Assembly (NCBI RefSeq): GCF_030247185.1
Contig: NC_080571.1
Coordinates: forward strand, 235,568,666 to 235,632,665
Source of the DNA: Malaya genurostris
Taxonomy: Eukaryota; Arthropoda; Insecta; Diptera; Culicidae
Length of the DNA stretch: 64,000 nt
Direction: 5' to 3'
Under the pieces are notes generated by a model. The model worked only from the letters and a program-made list of their open reading frames with translations. It made no database searches and was not told the origin of the DNA. This document shows, piece by piece, positions 36,155-46,835 of the stretch. Numbering within the stretch: the first letter of the stretch is position 1; the number at the start of each line of letters is the position of its first letter. A program made the translations under genes and the position numbers.

Positions 36155-36218
36155 GTGTAGCCACATTCCAACCAACCGCGATGATGGAGAGCCCGTCGTG
36201 GGGCTCGTTTGGCTACAC
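36155..36218. other. GC-rich imperfect hairpin
   Basis: Outer arms GTGTAGCCA (36155-36163) and TGGCTACAC (36210-36218); inner arms GAGCCC and GGGCTC (36189-36206) with loop GTCGTG. A long asymmetric internal loop separates the two helices. It lies in an unusually GC-rich patch (about 36090-36250). Function unknown. Confidence 0.4.
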
Positions 36219-37062
36219 CAGAGTACAAGGGTAGAAGATATGGTCATTCCGGCTGACGTGGTTGTGATGCGCTAATTGGAAAACTATTAAAAGCATTTAT
36301 CAGACGCTTATATCCGCTGGAGATAAGTATCTCTGTGTGTAAGGTAATTAAAGCCATTAATAAACTGGCGAAACTTACCTGTTTGAGACAGATAAGGAAA
36401 GACATCGCACTATCAAGTTAATAACTCGACCAGTTTTAATTTTTTTATCATTTAGTGACACCTTAACTGGAGTGGAACGTAAAATGGTTCGAATGGGGGC
36501 AATCTATAAACCAGTACCAGTTTATCAGTTTTCTAATGTTTGCATGTAAAAAAATAACTTTTTTCGGATTATGATAAAAAAAGCTAAGACAAATAATTGC
36601 TTTTGATAAATTACCCATGGAAAATAATTATTTAAGTTTACTTGCCAAAAAAATCTACACCCTTGCGAGAAGCATGCCGTTGGTTAACTGGAACATTCGC
36701 CACGGCAGACGAGAACATGCGTGTAGGCATATTTTTGTGTTCTTTCTTCATTTTATGTATATTGATTCCTCCTCAGTTTTCGTGACAAAATTGTTGAAGT
36801 AGATCCATTGCCTGAAGCTGTAGATGCCGGAACGAGCGCATCCGATGTCCACAAAGTGCCGCACAATGTCCGTTTTTGAAGCGGCTTGGTGCCGTTCTTT
36901 GAGCACACTCACTTCTGAACAGAGTTGCTTCAATGTTTTTGCCATCAGAGTTTAGAGTTTAGAGTTCGACTGATAGAGCTGGGAAATTTTGTCTGCTTAC
37001 TCATGGGTTACTATGATTGATGCTGCATGGGTAGTTTCGTCAGTGCGAGTGAAGGTAAGTTT

Positions 37063-38107
37063 TTTTGTCGTGAATACGACTTACTTTACTATGGGGCGCC
37101 TTTTCAAAATTAGCCATATGGAAGAATGGGCAGAACTTAATCGTGAATATCTCGACTTGTATTATTGGCAGCAACATAATTCTTTCACTATTTCATCAAA
37201 AATATGATCAGGAATTTAGGATAATATTTTGAACAGTGTGAGATAACCACAAACAACTCAAAAATTAAGTTTTCCGAAAATTTTAAAACAACGCCGAAAA
37301 CTTTTTACTTTTGCTTGGGTTTTTCGCGCAAGGACGACGATTTTGAAGTAGTCAGGCACATATCTTCAACTGAACGTTATAAAAGGGGCCCGGTGGTCGA
37401 AAATCGATCATTTCTTCTTGCGCGTTGGATGGAAGCAGACGTCGGGCGAGAAGACGTATTCAAACACCGGCGTTGTAGTTCTTATTTGCCTTCCGGTCGT
37501 CAAGACGAGAAGACGCAATCGACCAGTTTCGCATCATTTGGCAGTGCGAGCGGATGTGTCGATTTATTCGCAAAGCTAGTTTCAATTCAAGCAAGAACGA
37601 ATGCATCTTCTGCTGGTGGTTTGCATTGGAGAAAAAAAAACAAAAAACGAAAAGCGGACAACATTATATAAAATCTGCCATTCTAATTAATGGCTCTAAA
37701 TGTTATCTAAAGAACTATTAAGATTACTTCTTTGCAAATCGAAGGTACAAATCATCAGTTTAGTAATAATCCAAAATAATTTAATTTGCTTCGTGCACTT
37801 TTCGCTGTGCGAAAATCGTTCGAGAAAAATGTTCCGAACTGTGCTAAATATCGTAGAGAATTCAACAATTTGGTCCTTCTAAAAGGCAGAAATGAATCCT
37901 GTACAGCACCTTGATAGTTTCTTTCAATGAAATATGCAAATCCAAAATGAGATAATCGACTTCAAAAACCGTTTGAAATTTTAGTAGTGAAAAGAGGGAA
38001 AATTTCGCAATTCACACAATCGATCAACTATCAATTCGAATTAGAAAGTGTAAAGAAATCGTTTCAGTTTTATTCGTATTCACGACATCCAGTTATGTCT
38101 CTGACAT
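37063..38107 (+). repeat. Unclassified TATA-bearing repeat, copy A (inverted relative to 44410-45640)
   Basis: Starts TTTTGTCGTGAATACGACTT; a reversed TCGTATTCACGAC lies at 38074-38086 and homology to copy B continues to GTAC at 38107. Strong matches to copy B include CATATGGAAGAATGGGCAGA, CAGTGTGAGATAACCACAAA and GTAGTCAGGCACATATCTT. TATAAAAG lies at 37378-37385, followed about 50 bp later by TTGGATGGAAGCAGACGTCG. Downstream ORFs are short and unlike those of copy B. Superfamily unknown. Confidence 0.65.
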
Positions 38108-38949
38108 TACACACCCGTACTTTTTTTTATAGGAAAAGCAGGTAATTTTTAAATTCTAGACAAAAAACCATCTCTAGAAGGATTTGAAACAAATTCGGAT
38201 TTCCTTGACTAATGTGTAGTGTATTCCGGTGATAGAAAAACGCAATGCAAAATTAACACTATTGCTCATTACTATTACTGTTTGAGCACCGACCTGTACA
38301 TATTCCAAATTTCAAACGTAAGTTCGAAAACTTTACTGTTACTGATTACTGATGTATGATTAAATGCGGGAAAACTCATGGTTTGAATAGGTTTCACTCA
38401 AACCCATACTTAAATTTTAGCATATTGTTCCAAATTACGATATTGAGTAGAAATTCAAATCATGAGTTATGATTAAAGAGCGTGTATTATTCCTCTTGAA
38501 ACATGCCAAATTCTGATGTTTTTTGTCACGTAGTAGAGTGATTTAAGTAAATCTAGTCTTGATTTAACGTCAAGATTTGACCAAACGTCAAACAATCTAC
38601 GCGAATTTCCAGTGTGAAAAAACTCGATTTTGAAAATGGCCTGATATCGCCCTCAAATAAATGTTTTATTTTTCATGGCATTTTTTATTTTCTAGATTTA
38701 TATAAAAATCTGAAATCTCCCTTTTGACTTCAATCAGTATATAAAATAGTAATTCTCTGGTATCTAAATTTTATATGAACTGATAGGTAGATGTGATGTG
38801 AGCAGTACATTATAATTCACCTATGAAACACGTAGCTTTTACTGGATTATGCATTAAACAGTTTTTAAATGCCAGTCCATTAAAACCTACGTGAAAAGTA
38901 GGGTGGAAAATATTCACATAACTTTACACGTAACTAGACCATGATTATT
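38108..38949. other. Non-coding, A+T-rich
   Basis: No feature recognised. Confidence 0.4.
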
Positions 38950-39215
38950 ATTTTGAGTGTATAGTTTGAAATCATCAGCGAATGATAGCTTGAAACACTT
39001 TACAGTGAAGTTGAGATCGTTGAGATAGAGTAAAAATATGAACGGTCCTAAATGACTTCCTTGAGGAACTCCAGAACTAACAGCAAAGGGCTATTTTCAC
39101 AGAGATTTCACGACCAGTTAGATATGACTGCATCCATTCCAGTAGAGCACCATTAAAGCCAAGTCTGTCAAGTTTGGCTATTGCTAATAAGACAATCAAT
39201 TTGTCTTGATATTCT
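38950..39215 (-). pseudogene. CR1/Q-like LINE RT fragment
   Basis: The minus strand reads AKLDRLGFNGALLEWMQSYL then TGREISVKI and, after a frameshift, SSGVPQGSHLGPFIFLLYLN then DLNF, and LSFADDFKLY. These are RT motif B and the FADD catalytic motif C. The style of motif B fits CR1/T1/Q-type LINEs of mosquitoes. Ends not visible. Confidence 0.75.
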
Positions 39216-40689
39216 CAAACCAAGGGATTCGAAACAGTTCCCTGTGTTTTGTTTTATTGTTAATTTTCTTATGTTTTGTTTTATTGATGTTTTTCATTTC
39301 AATACATAATCGAAGCGATTTGATTTAAGATTTCATGTGCACATTCATTAAGATGCAAAATTAGATTATTTTTCTCTAAGATTAGATTTGTTTTTCCTTT
39401 AGATGTGAGATGTTTTGCTATTGAATCGAACTAGATGTGTTTACAACTTCATTTTCTAGTGGAAATGAGTACAGCACAAAAATATGTGCAAAACACTAGA
39501 TTCGGTCAACCGTGTTTCAATTTAAATTTATATTCAAAACAATGTGACATTCATATTAAATTTATATAGAATCTAGAGGTAACGATATAAATTATCGTTT
39601 TGATGTGCATTTCAGATAAATAACGCATGATTTCCTCTAAATGTCAACAGTTTTTACACTTATTTTATAAGTTAAGTGTATATTTTCATAACTATCATGT
39701 GTTCTACAAGCAGTGATAATTCAAATGCTTTGTATATGAAGCGTGCAAATTATTTTCATTGAACGAATACCGAATTTTCATCGAAAGCAACCATTTGTCG
39801 GTAGTATACTGAGTTTGAACGTGCTCGCCGTGACACTGAAGATGCTGCCCTCTGGCATTCTAGTCAGTGTTGGTGATTGCCGAAAATTTGACAGAAGCTG
39901 CTATATTGCTATCTATATTGTATACAACATTTTCAATCCGGTAGAAGATGCTACAAGAACTCAAGTCTCTCAATGCATGAACCGCGAGAGAATTTTTCTA
40001 CATTCCTTCGCTCCACTTCATACTCTGAATATTTCACGGCCATTAAAATAAATTACAGTCTGATAGTGAACGTTGCTGTGTGGAATTTCCCAAGAGAGAA
40101 TCGCAAGTTGACAATTATCGCAGAAAATCGAGTCGATGATTCAACTTGATGATTCTCATACTAGGTTGCAATATTTCAAAACCCTTGTGTGGAGCATTCA
40201 CATACATTTTCATAGACACAACTTATACAAAGATTATATGCACATAGTTAGAATAAGCGGCAATAGTAAAATGATTCTATCGCAATTATCAACTGCCTGT
40301 ATAGAATCGGATCGCGAAACGAGAATAAGCGACCCTTTGTTGCTTCAGAGAGGATCCCCACAGCAGCAAACTAACCTTTGATTCTCAGAAATGTCATCGA
40401 GAGAAATTCGCTCTCGCGCTGGTGTCGATTCTATGTTAAATGAGCCATGCCGGGTTTTTGTTGTTGCGATGATTTCCAACTCTCTTTGACGGCACTGATT
40501 CAATCGTTGAAGAGTTGCCAGTGAACGTTCTTTGATACGATAAAAGCCATCCTTGATTCTAGTATACCTCCTTACCTTCATCGTGAAAGTTTTATGAACA
40601 CATTTTTTTTTAAATTTCCACAACAATATTTAAATGGAAAATTTGTAGAAAATTTAACTGGAAAATTGGAATATACTACCTATATAAGG
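39216..40689. other. Non-coding, unassigned
   Basis: Two ORFs (39743-40051 plus, 40345-40626 minus) have no recognised motif, splice support or partner; I do not call them genes. Confidence 0.4.
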
Positions 40690-41093
40690 AAAGACTATCA
40701 ATGCATTGACCAATTGATGCGTTTTAAGAATGACATCGATAAGAAACGACTTCAAATGAAGAAAACAAAGTGCTCTCTCACCAAAATAAGGTGCTGTGTC
40801 ACAAGTTGCATGAGTTAGGCTTCGAATTGCTGCATCATCCGCTATATTCACCGAATAAAGCCCACAGCGACTACTACCTGTTTGTAGGCTTCAAAAACTG
40901 CTCCAAGGAAACAAGATAATAATCCAACTAGGAAACAAGATCAGATAAATCATTCTACAAGAAAGGTACTGAAATGTTAGAGAAGCGGTGGATTGATTAT
41001 GTTGCTCTTGAAGCAGACTATGTTGATGATTAAAGTTGAGTTTTGCCAGAAAAAAAGTCTTCTTAGTTCGCCCAGGGACTTATTAATCCAGGT
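40690..41093 (+). pseudogene. Mariner (cecropia-like) transposase C-terminal relic
   Basis: Reads QLMRFKNDIDKKRLQMKK, then in shifted frames KLHELGFELLHHPLYSP, SDYYLF (third aspartate region) and EKRWIDYVALEADYVDD, as in the C-termini of Hsmar1/cecropia-type mariners. GGGACTTATTAATCCAGGTG at 41074-41093 matches the terminal repeat of the neighbouring copy at 41278-42190. The left end is missing. Confidence 0.7.
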
Positions 41094-41277
41094 GTTACTT
41101 AGCTAAATCGTGTTAATTTAAGTAAAACTTGTATCGCGATGTGGGCATCTCTTACCTATGTGTTATTGAGCTCAAACTTTGCATAGGGACTTTAATAAAG
41201 ATGCTAAATCTTTTTGTAAATGCTGCTTTGAGAAATTTGATGATCTATCGATTCTCATGCAACCCATTGACATCCTA

Positions 41278-42190
41278 ACACATGGATCAATAAGTCCCGA
41301 GACTAACAATGGAAACAACTTTTTTTTTGCAAAATTTATTTTTATTCATCAACATAATCACCTTTTAAGGGGATACAATGGTTCCAACGTTTTTCCAATT
41401 TTTCAATACCATGTTTATAAAAAAAATTATCTTTCGCTTCAAAATAAGCTTCAGTTTCAGCGATGAACTCCTCATTTGAGCCAAATCTTTTTCCCTGGAG
41501 CATTTTTGTAAGATCTGCAAAGAGCCATTAGTCACTGGGGGCTAAATCTGGCGAGTATTGGAGGTGGGGAAGCAGATCAAAGCCCAATTCGTTCAATTTC
41601 TGAATCATCGACTCGTTGCTGTTTTTGTTCCATCGAAAGCAATCGCGGCACCCACTTGGAAAAAACCTTTTTCATGCTCAATTTTCCATGAAGGATAGTA
41701 AATACACTTCCATATGATATCTGTGTCATCTCAGCAATCTCACGGAGCTTCACTTTACGATCTTTCATTATAATTTTTGTCACTTCACTCACATTTTCCG
41801 GTGTAACGGCTTCCACAAATCTACCCGAGCGTTCAGCGTCATTTGTGTAGGTACGACCACGTTTAAACTCGGCGAACCACCGACAAATCGTTGCTTTTGA
41901 TGGACGAGAGTCCGGATAACATTTTTCAATCCATTGTTTCGCTTGCACGGTGTTTTTACCCATCAAAAAACAATGTTTTATCAAAACACGAAACTCGGTT
42001 TTTTCCATTTTTTTTTAAACAAACCACAAAACGACTTTACTCCAACCTCGATAATTCAGCTGTTTCTGGTCGGATCGACTTAAAATTTTGACCCGTTTCA
42101 AGCAAAGGTTCGTACTCTAGAAAGACGTGGTTACTGGTTTACTACGAGCACCATCTCTGCTTTAGTCTCGGGACTTATTGATCCATGTGT
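41278..42190 (-). mobile_element. Internally deleted cecropia-like mariner (913 bp)
   Basis: Inverted ends ACACATGGATCAATAAGTCC (then CGAGACTAA) at both sides, with TA at 41276-41277 and 42191-42192. It encodes N- and C-terminal transposase parts only. Confidence 0.92.
41342..42008 (-). pseudogene. Cecropia-like mariner transposase, centre deleted
   Basis: MEKTEFRVLIKHCFLMGKN begins the N-terminal DNA-binding part, readable to KWVPRLLSMEQKQQRVDDSE. The next sequence is already the C-terminal region KLNELGFDLLPHLQYSPDLA then PSD, so the first two catalytic aspartates are deleted. A stop follows the third aspartate (PSD then stop, then WLFADL). The tail GKRFGSNEEFIAETEAYFEA is recognisable; stop near 41342. 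Confidence 0.88.
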
Positions 42191-42192
42191 TA

Positions 42193-42560
42193 TTTTGCAA
42201 TCACTGTGAAAACCGACTATTGAACCGAGACCTGGAGAACGACGTGTCATGAAATCGTAAAATTTATTAGTGCGCATGTGTACGTGACAAAAACGTGCCC
42301 TCAATTATCCACCAGAAAACGAATCCAAATAAAATTCAGGAGTTTGGTATGGGATCTTAAAACCTTTCTTTTCAATCTAGGTTAGCGAAAATCGGGAAAC
42401 AAAATCCGAGAAAAGTAAGTGCACATATTTTAATAATTTTGCACATATCATCCAGTAATTTTGGAACCGGAATTCAGTAACTGTGTATGGAAGCTTTCAT
42501 TTGAATCTAAGTTATTCAACAATGGCTCAGCCATTGTTGGAAAAAGTGAGTGAACGAAAG
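42193..42560 (-). repeat. Family F fragment (reverse)
   Basis: Begins TTGCAATCACTGTGAAAACC then GACT, followed by an ACCGAGACCTGGAG block, as at 19520, and contains TTTGGTATGGGATCTTAAAA and GGAACCGGAATTCAGTA. Lies against the mariner end. Non-coding. Confidence 0.55.
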
Positions 42561-43161
42561 GATACTGGAAGATTGAACGGAAGGATATTCGAAACTGTCA
42601 AAACAAGTTGGTTCTACCATTGAACAAAATCGAATAATCAAGAAAAGAAGTGAGTATTTTGATATGAAAAATGAGTTTTGACATGGTAAATATTATTCCT
42701 TCAGTTTCGCAAAACAGTAAATCTAGACAAGATAGAACGACTTTCAATTCACGATTGATTTACCATTACAGCTGTTTAAAATTATGGTCACCATAATTTC
42801 TACCATCGCTAACATAGTCTATCGATTATGGATATTCAATGAAACATGAAAATAATTGTCTTCTTCTTCTTCACTTCTGGGTGGCGTCACCTCACTTGAG
42901 ATGACACCGGCACAGTAGCTTCGACTATATTGTCCTTTCTTTCTCGCGAAATACTCAAATTTTCACCGCACTAACCGGATACAACGTATTCACTCGTTGA
43001 GGGTTTCACCGGAAGTCGCAAGATAACTCAAAACTCTTTCCTTCTAGCGAATGTCGACTGCAATAAAATGAAGTCTTTGCTAAAACTCACCAAATCAATA
43101 ACGAGCAAGCATACATCTCGGCCCAACGGTAAAACTTCAACAGCTAAAATTTTAAACTCAC
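42561..43161. other. Intron-like sequence next to the middle host exon
   Basis: Nothing recognised. Confidence 0.4.
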
Positions 43162-43347
43162 CTTTCAGTGGTGTTTTCACCACATGCGGCGTCGTTCCGT
43201 TAGTCTTAATGTTGTTGTTGTTATTGTTGTTGGCCGACAGCACTCGCTTTCCAATCAGATTACGCCTCGATGGTGGTGATCCTTTCAGTTGATGATCGTG
43301 CCCCGTCGGTATTAGTGCGTTTGTCACGTTGGGAGATATGCGTTTCT
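43162..43347 (-). CDS. Internal exon of an unidentified host gene (186 nt)
   Basis: Acceptor TTTTCACCACACAG before AGAAACGC and donor CTGAAAG before GTGAGTTT. The exon is 186 nt with phase-1 boundaries on both sides. In frame it reads KRISPNVTNALIPTGHDH, GSPPSRRNLIGKRVL, an asparagine run (N7) and TPHVVKTPLK, a low-complexity, Ser/Pro/Asn-rich linker with no catalytic motif. If spliced after the exon at 54754-54897, the junction codon is CAG (Gln). Function unknown. Confidence 0.7.
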
Positions 43348-43569
43348 CTGTGTGGTGAAAACGAAAGAGAAATTCATGATCAGTTACAACGATAGTATAC
43401 ATTTTGGCGTGTTATATGCAAGCGATGTGAAGTGGTGACTTATTATAAAGGTGAATTATTAAAAAGATCTGCCAAACGGCGAGCGACAACCCGATTAAAA
43501 AATAATATCAAAACTATAAATGAATTGAGTATGGACATATGTTATTACAATTAGACTGATTAGTATATA
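43348..43569. other. Intron-like sequence
   Basis: Short interval on the acceptor side of the middle host exon; nothing recognised. Confidence 0.4.
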
Positions 43570-44135
43570 GGGGAAAGTTGGGTAAAAGTGTGCGGTACTT
43601 ATTAGTGCGCATCTCATTGTGAGCTCCTGTTAATGTTCACCACTATTTACTTACAATAAATATAGAGATTTGACCCAATTAACTTTATTCGACTACATTT
43701 TAAATTCCTCATTAATTTAATACCAATAAGACAAACGTAGATATAAAATCTGTCATCATAAAATAAGCTTTATATTTATTTCTAATAGAATTACGTTTTT
43801 CTTGGTTTCGTAACAGCTTTCCGACCCAAACGAAGTTATCATCGAGTATTCCGAGTATTACGGAAAATTCGAGTATTCGAGCACTACGGAAAATTCATTG
43901 TGCGCATAATTGTGTACCACTGCGCACTATTACCTTACCTTGCGTACTATTAGGAACAAAACACGATTATTTAGTGGCTTTCAAGCTCGTAAGCAACCTA
44001 ATAATTGTAATCGTTCATTTGAGGATACCGAAAACGGTTTTATGCATCCGTAGACGTATTTATGATCTTGATAAAAGTAATATTTTATTTGTTATACTTC
44101 AAAAATCTTAGGTGCGCATTAATCGCCACCTCCCC
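43570..44135. mobile_element. Possible MITE with imperfect inverted ends
   Basis: Left end GGGGAAAGTTGGGTAAAAGT then GTGCGG; right end, reversed, GGGGAGGTGGCGATTAATGC then GCA. Interior A+T-rich with repeated TGCGCA motifs. No target duplication found. Confidence 0.3.
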
Positions 44136-44409
44136 GATCAGAAGAGAATATCAAACGAAGATCATGTTATGTCATTCTTTTTAGAATAGCTAAATAGTTC
44201 TAATTGGTATTGGTTAGGTTGAATTAAGAGCTAAAATATCTGAACTGAATACCAAAAGTTTACACCATTCATACTAGATTCATAACAAGTTGAGCTATTT
44301 AAGATACCAAAACAATACCACAAGAATATTAGTTTATACCCAATTTCTTCCTTGATGTCTATTTGAAGCCAATTTTGATTACTACGATTTAGTCGTGCTG
44401 ATCTAAAAA
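44136..44409. other. Non-coding
   Basis: Nothing recognised. Confidence 0.35.
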
Positions 44410-45640
44410 GTACAGGTGTGTAATGTCAGAGACATAACTGGATGTCGTGAATACGAATAAAACTGACACTCTTTCTTTGTACTTCCGAATATCAATTAGT
44501 TGCTCGATTGTGTGAATTGTGCAAGCTTTCCCATTTTTCCCTACTAGAATTTGAAACGATACACCCAAACAGTACAGATTAGTTACATCAAACATTCTGA
44601 CACACAAATATTACAAAATAACCAGTATAGTTCTTTATGATAAAATATCTGAGATTTTGGAAAGAACCTTTTATGAAGGCGTGCGTGAAGGGCCAAATTG
44701 TATAATTTTCTAAGATATTGAACACTGATAGGATATAAACTATTTTGGACACTGTTGCGAATTTAGAACTGTAAAAATGGCAAAAAAACTGATTATATTA
44801 TCTTAGATTTGCACTGCACTGCTAATTTTAATTTTCGATTTACAAAAAAGCAATCTTTATAGTTCTTTAGGTAACATTTAGAGCCATTAGAAAGGCTGAT
44901 TTTGCATAATGTTCCACATTGTTGTCCATTTCCCGTTGTATTTTGCTCCAATGCAAACGACCACCAACAGGATGATGTGATCGATCTTCTTCGAAGGGAA
45001 ACTGGCATTGCGACCTGAGCGTTTGAGGCTTTATACCACGCAAAAGGTCTGCTTTCATTGCCAATTGCTCCACCTGACGGCTGAAGTCCAAACGAGAGCA
45101 CAACCTGAGCGTTTGAGGTTTGGTACCACGCAAAAGGTCTGCTCTCATTATTGACGACCGCTGCTCCCGACGACTGAAGTCCAAATGAGAGTTGCGACCT
45201 GAGCGTTTGAGGTTTTTAATCACGCAGAAGGTACACTCTCCGAAGCGGCTGGTCCCACGACGTCTGCTTCCGTCCAAGGCACAAGAAGAAATGAAAGATT
45301 TTTGACCACGGTTCCCCTTTTATACGCAGTCAGTTTAAGATATGTGCCTGACTACCTCAAAATCGTCGTTCTTGCTCAAGAAAGCCAAGCAAAAGTAAAG
45401 AATTTTCCGCGTTGTTTTCAAAGTTTGAGAAAACTTAATTTTTGAGTTGTTTGTGGTTATCTCACACTGTTCAAAATATTATCTTAAATTCCTGATCATA
45501 TTTTTGATGAAATGGTGAAAGAATTATGTTGCTACCGTTATTACAAGTCGAGATATTCACGATTAAGTTCTGCCCATTCTTCCATATGGCTAATTTTGAA
45601 AAGGCACCCCATAGTAAAGTAAGTCGTATTCACGACAAAA
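44410..45640 (-). repeat. Unclassified TATA-bearing repeat, copy B (inverted relative to 37063-38107)
   Basis: Reverse complement of copy A over most of its length, from GTACAGGTGTGTAATGTCAG at 44410 to GTCGTATTCACGAC at 45623-45636. TATAAAAG on the minus strand lies at 45317-45324. Downstream, a minus-strand ORF open from about 45277 to 44867 (136 codons, no ATG at its start) contains two ~30-residue repeats, each with LDFSR, (M/K)ADLLRG and KPQTLR. Copy A lacks this expansion. Possibly a mobile element; no known family recognised. Confidence 0.65.
45010..45240. repeat. 90-94-bp tandem repeats inside copy B
   Basis: CGACCTGAGCGTTTGAGG-type blocks recur near 45011, 45101 and 45195. Each is followed by CCACGCAAAAGGTCTGCT or a variant, and the first two by GACTGAAGTCCAAA-like sequence. 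They encode the peptide repeat on the minus strand. Confidence 0.85.
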
Positions 45641-46576
45641 TAGAATCACAAACTTAATGTATTTATAGCAAACATTTAGACGTATGAGATTCGCCATAAA
45701 AAAATTGAGAGGGAGAGCCTTATTGCATAGTTGAAGGCTAAATTAGTTATGAATTATACTGTTCATGCTTGTTAAAGATGAAACAGTTTCAAACCTACGC
45801 TTTTGAAGTGGAAGTCGGTAGCTTCAACGCAAGGCCATGGCATCCGATTGTAAGTGAGTAGAAATACAGCCATTATATTATGAGGCCTACTAAATGACTT
45901 CATCACACATATATGAGAACGCTTTCATCGCTACTTCGAATTGTTTAATTTTTTGTCTTTTCGTGGTACTGAATAATCGAATTGCAAAATCTGGTCTGCG
46001 TTTACTATCATTAATCTTAAAACAAAATCAATCAATTCTCGAGCATAGAATAATACTTTGCAAATGTTAAATATGAATGAGGTGATACAGATATTGAGTT
46101 TACTTCGACAAGCAACTTTCTAATCCTTCGTGAAATATGAACGGGATGGTTCTGGGTTTTCTGTGGAAATACAACGTTTGGTTACTATCACTTTGACGTT
46201 TATCGGCGTCAAAGGTTATCATTTTCTTTCATCAATAAATGTGATGCAAAAATATACAAATAATAAAAGAGGTTGAATTTTTGTGCATGCATTCCAAGTA
46301 CATCCATGTGATTCTCAAATATGTAGTAAAAACATAGCTACTATATTAAAATTTTCAAGTGCATTTAGTATATAACCACGCAATGAGTTCTTGTTCATCC
46401 TCTACAAATTATAATGCTATTCTACAATTTTTGCATTATATATGTACGATCTGTTTTTTACACCCAATGTTTTTATCCGAGGTTTGTATTTAAAAATATT
46501 TAAACGAACTTTCCATACTAAGTAGTACTTCTCCGATTTTTACATTGATTTACCAATTTACATTCACTGATTATTG
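45641..46576. other. Non-coding, A+T-rich
   Basis: Nothing recognised. Confidence 0.4.
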
Positions 46577-46835
46577 TGTTTGCCTTTCTCATATAGAAAG
46601 ATCACTCGAATTCGTTCGTCAAGATCGCAAAGTGTGTATGTGTGTGCACAACAAATTGAGTGCACTTTCTGTAAGAGTTAACTGAACCGATTTTCATAAA
46701 CATAGATTAATATAAAAGGTCTTGTGATCCTATACAATTTTCAAGAATTTTAGTTGAATCTAGTCGGTAACGGAGTTACAGGGAGACAAGTGCAACAATT
46801 TTGATTATAAGGGTGCTCTTCAGAAGTGACCGTAA
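46577..46835 (-). repeat. Family F fragment (reverse)
   Basis: Starts TTTGCCTTTCTCATATAGAA, then ATTCGTTCGTCAAGATCG and TGTGTATGTGTGTG, then AAAAGGTCTTGTGATCC and GGAGTTACAGGG. Same order as at 19500. Confidence 0.6.

Larger units (their letters stand above)
31490..37062. other. Long non-coding stretch (intron-like)
   Basis: No gene or full transposon is recognised. Contents noted: a tRNA-like remnant (33690-33785), a short TG/GA-rich microsatellite (34758-34790), an acceptor-like T-tract before 35143 followed by GC-richer sequence to about 35440 without a convincing ORF, and a GC-rich hairpin (36155-36218). Confidence 0.4.

Noticed and set aside
39743..40051. 102-codon ORF of unknown function
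   Set aside because: No homologous motif, no splice or promoter support, and codon use does not differ from surrounding non-coding DNA.
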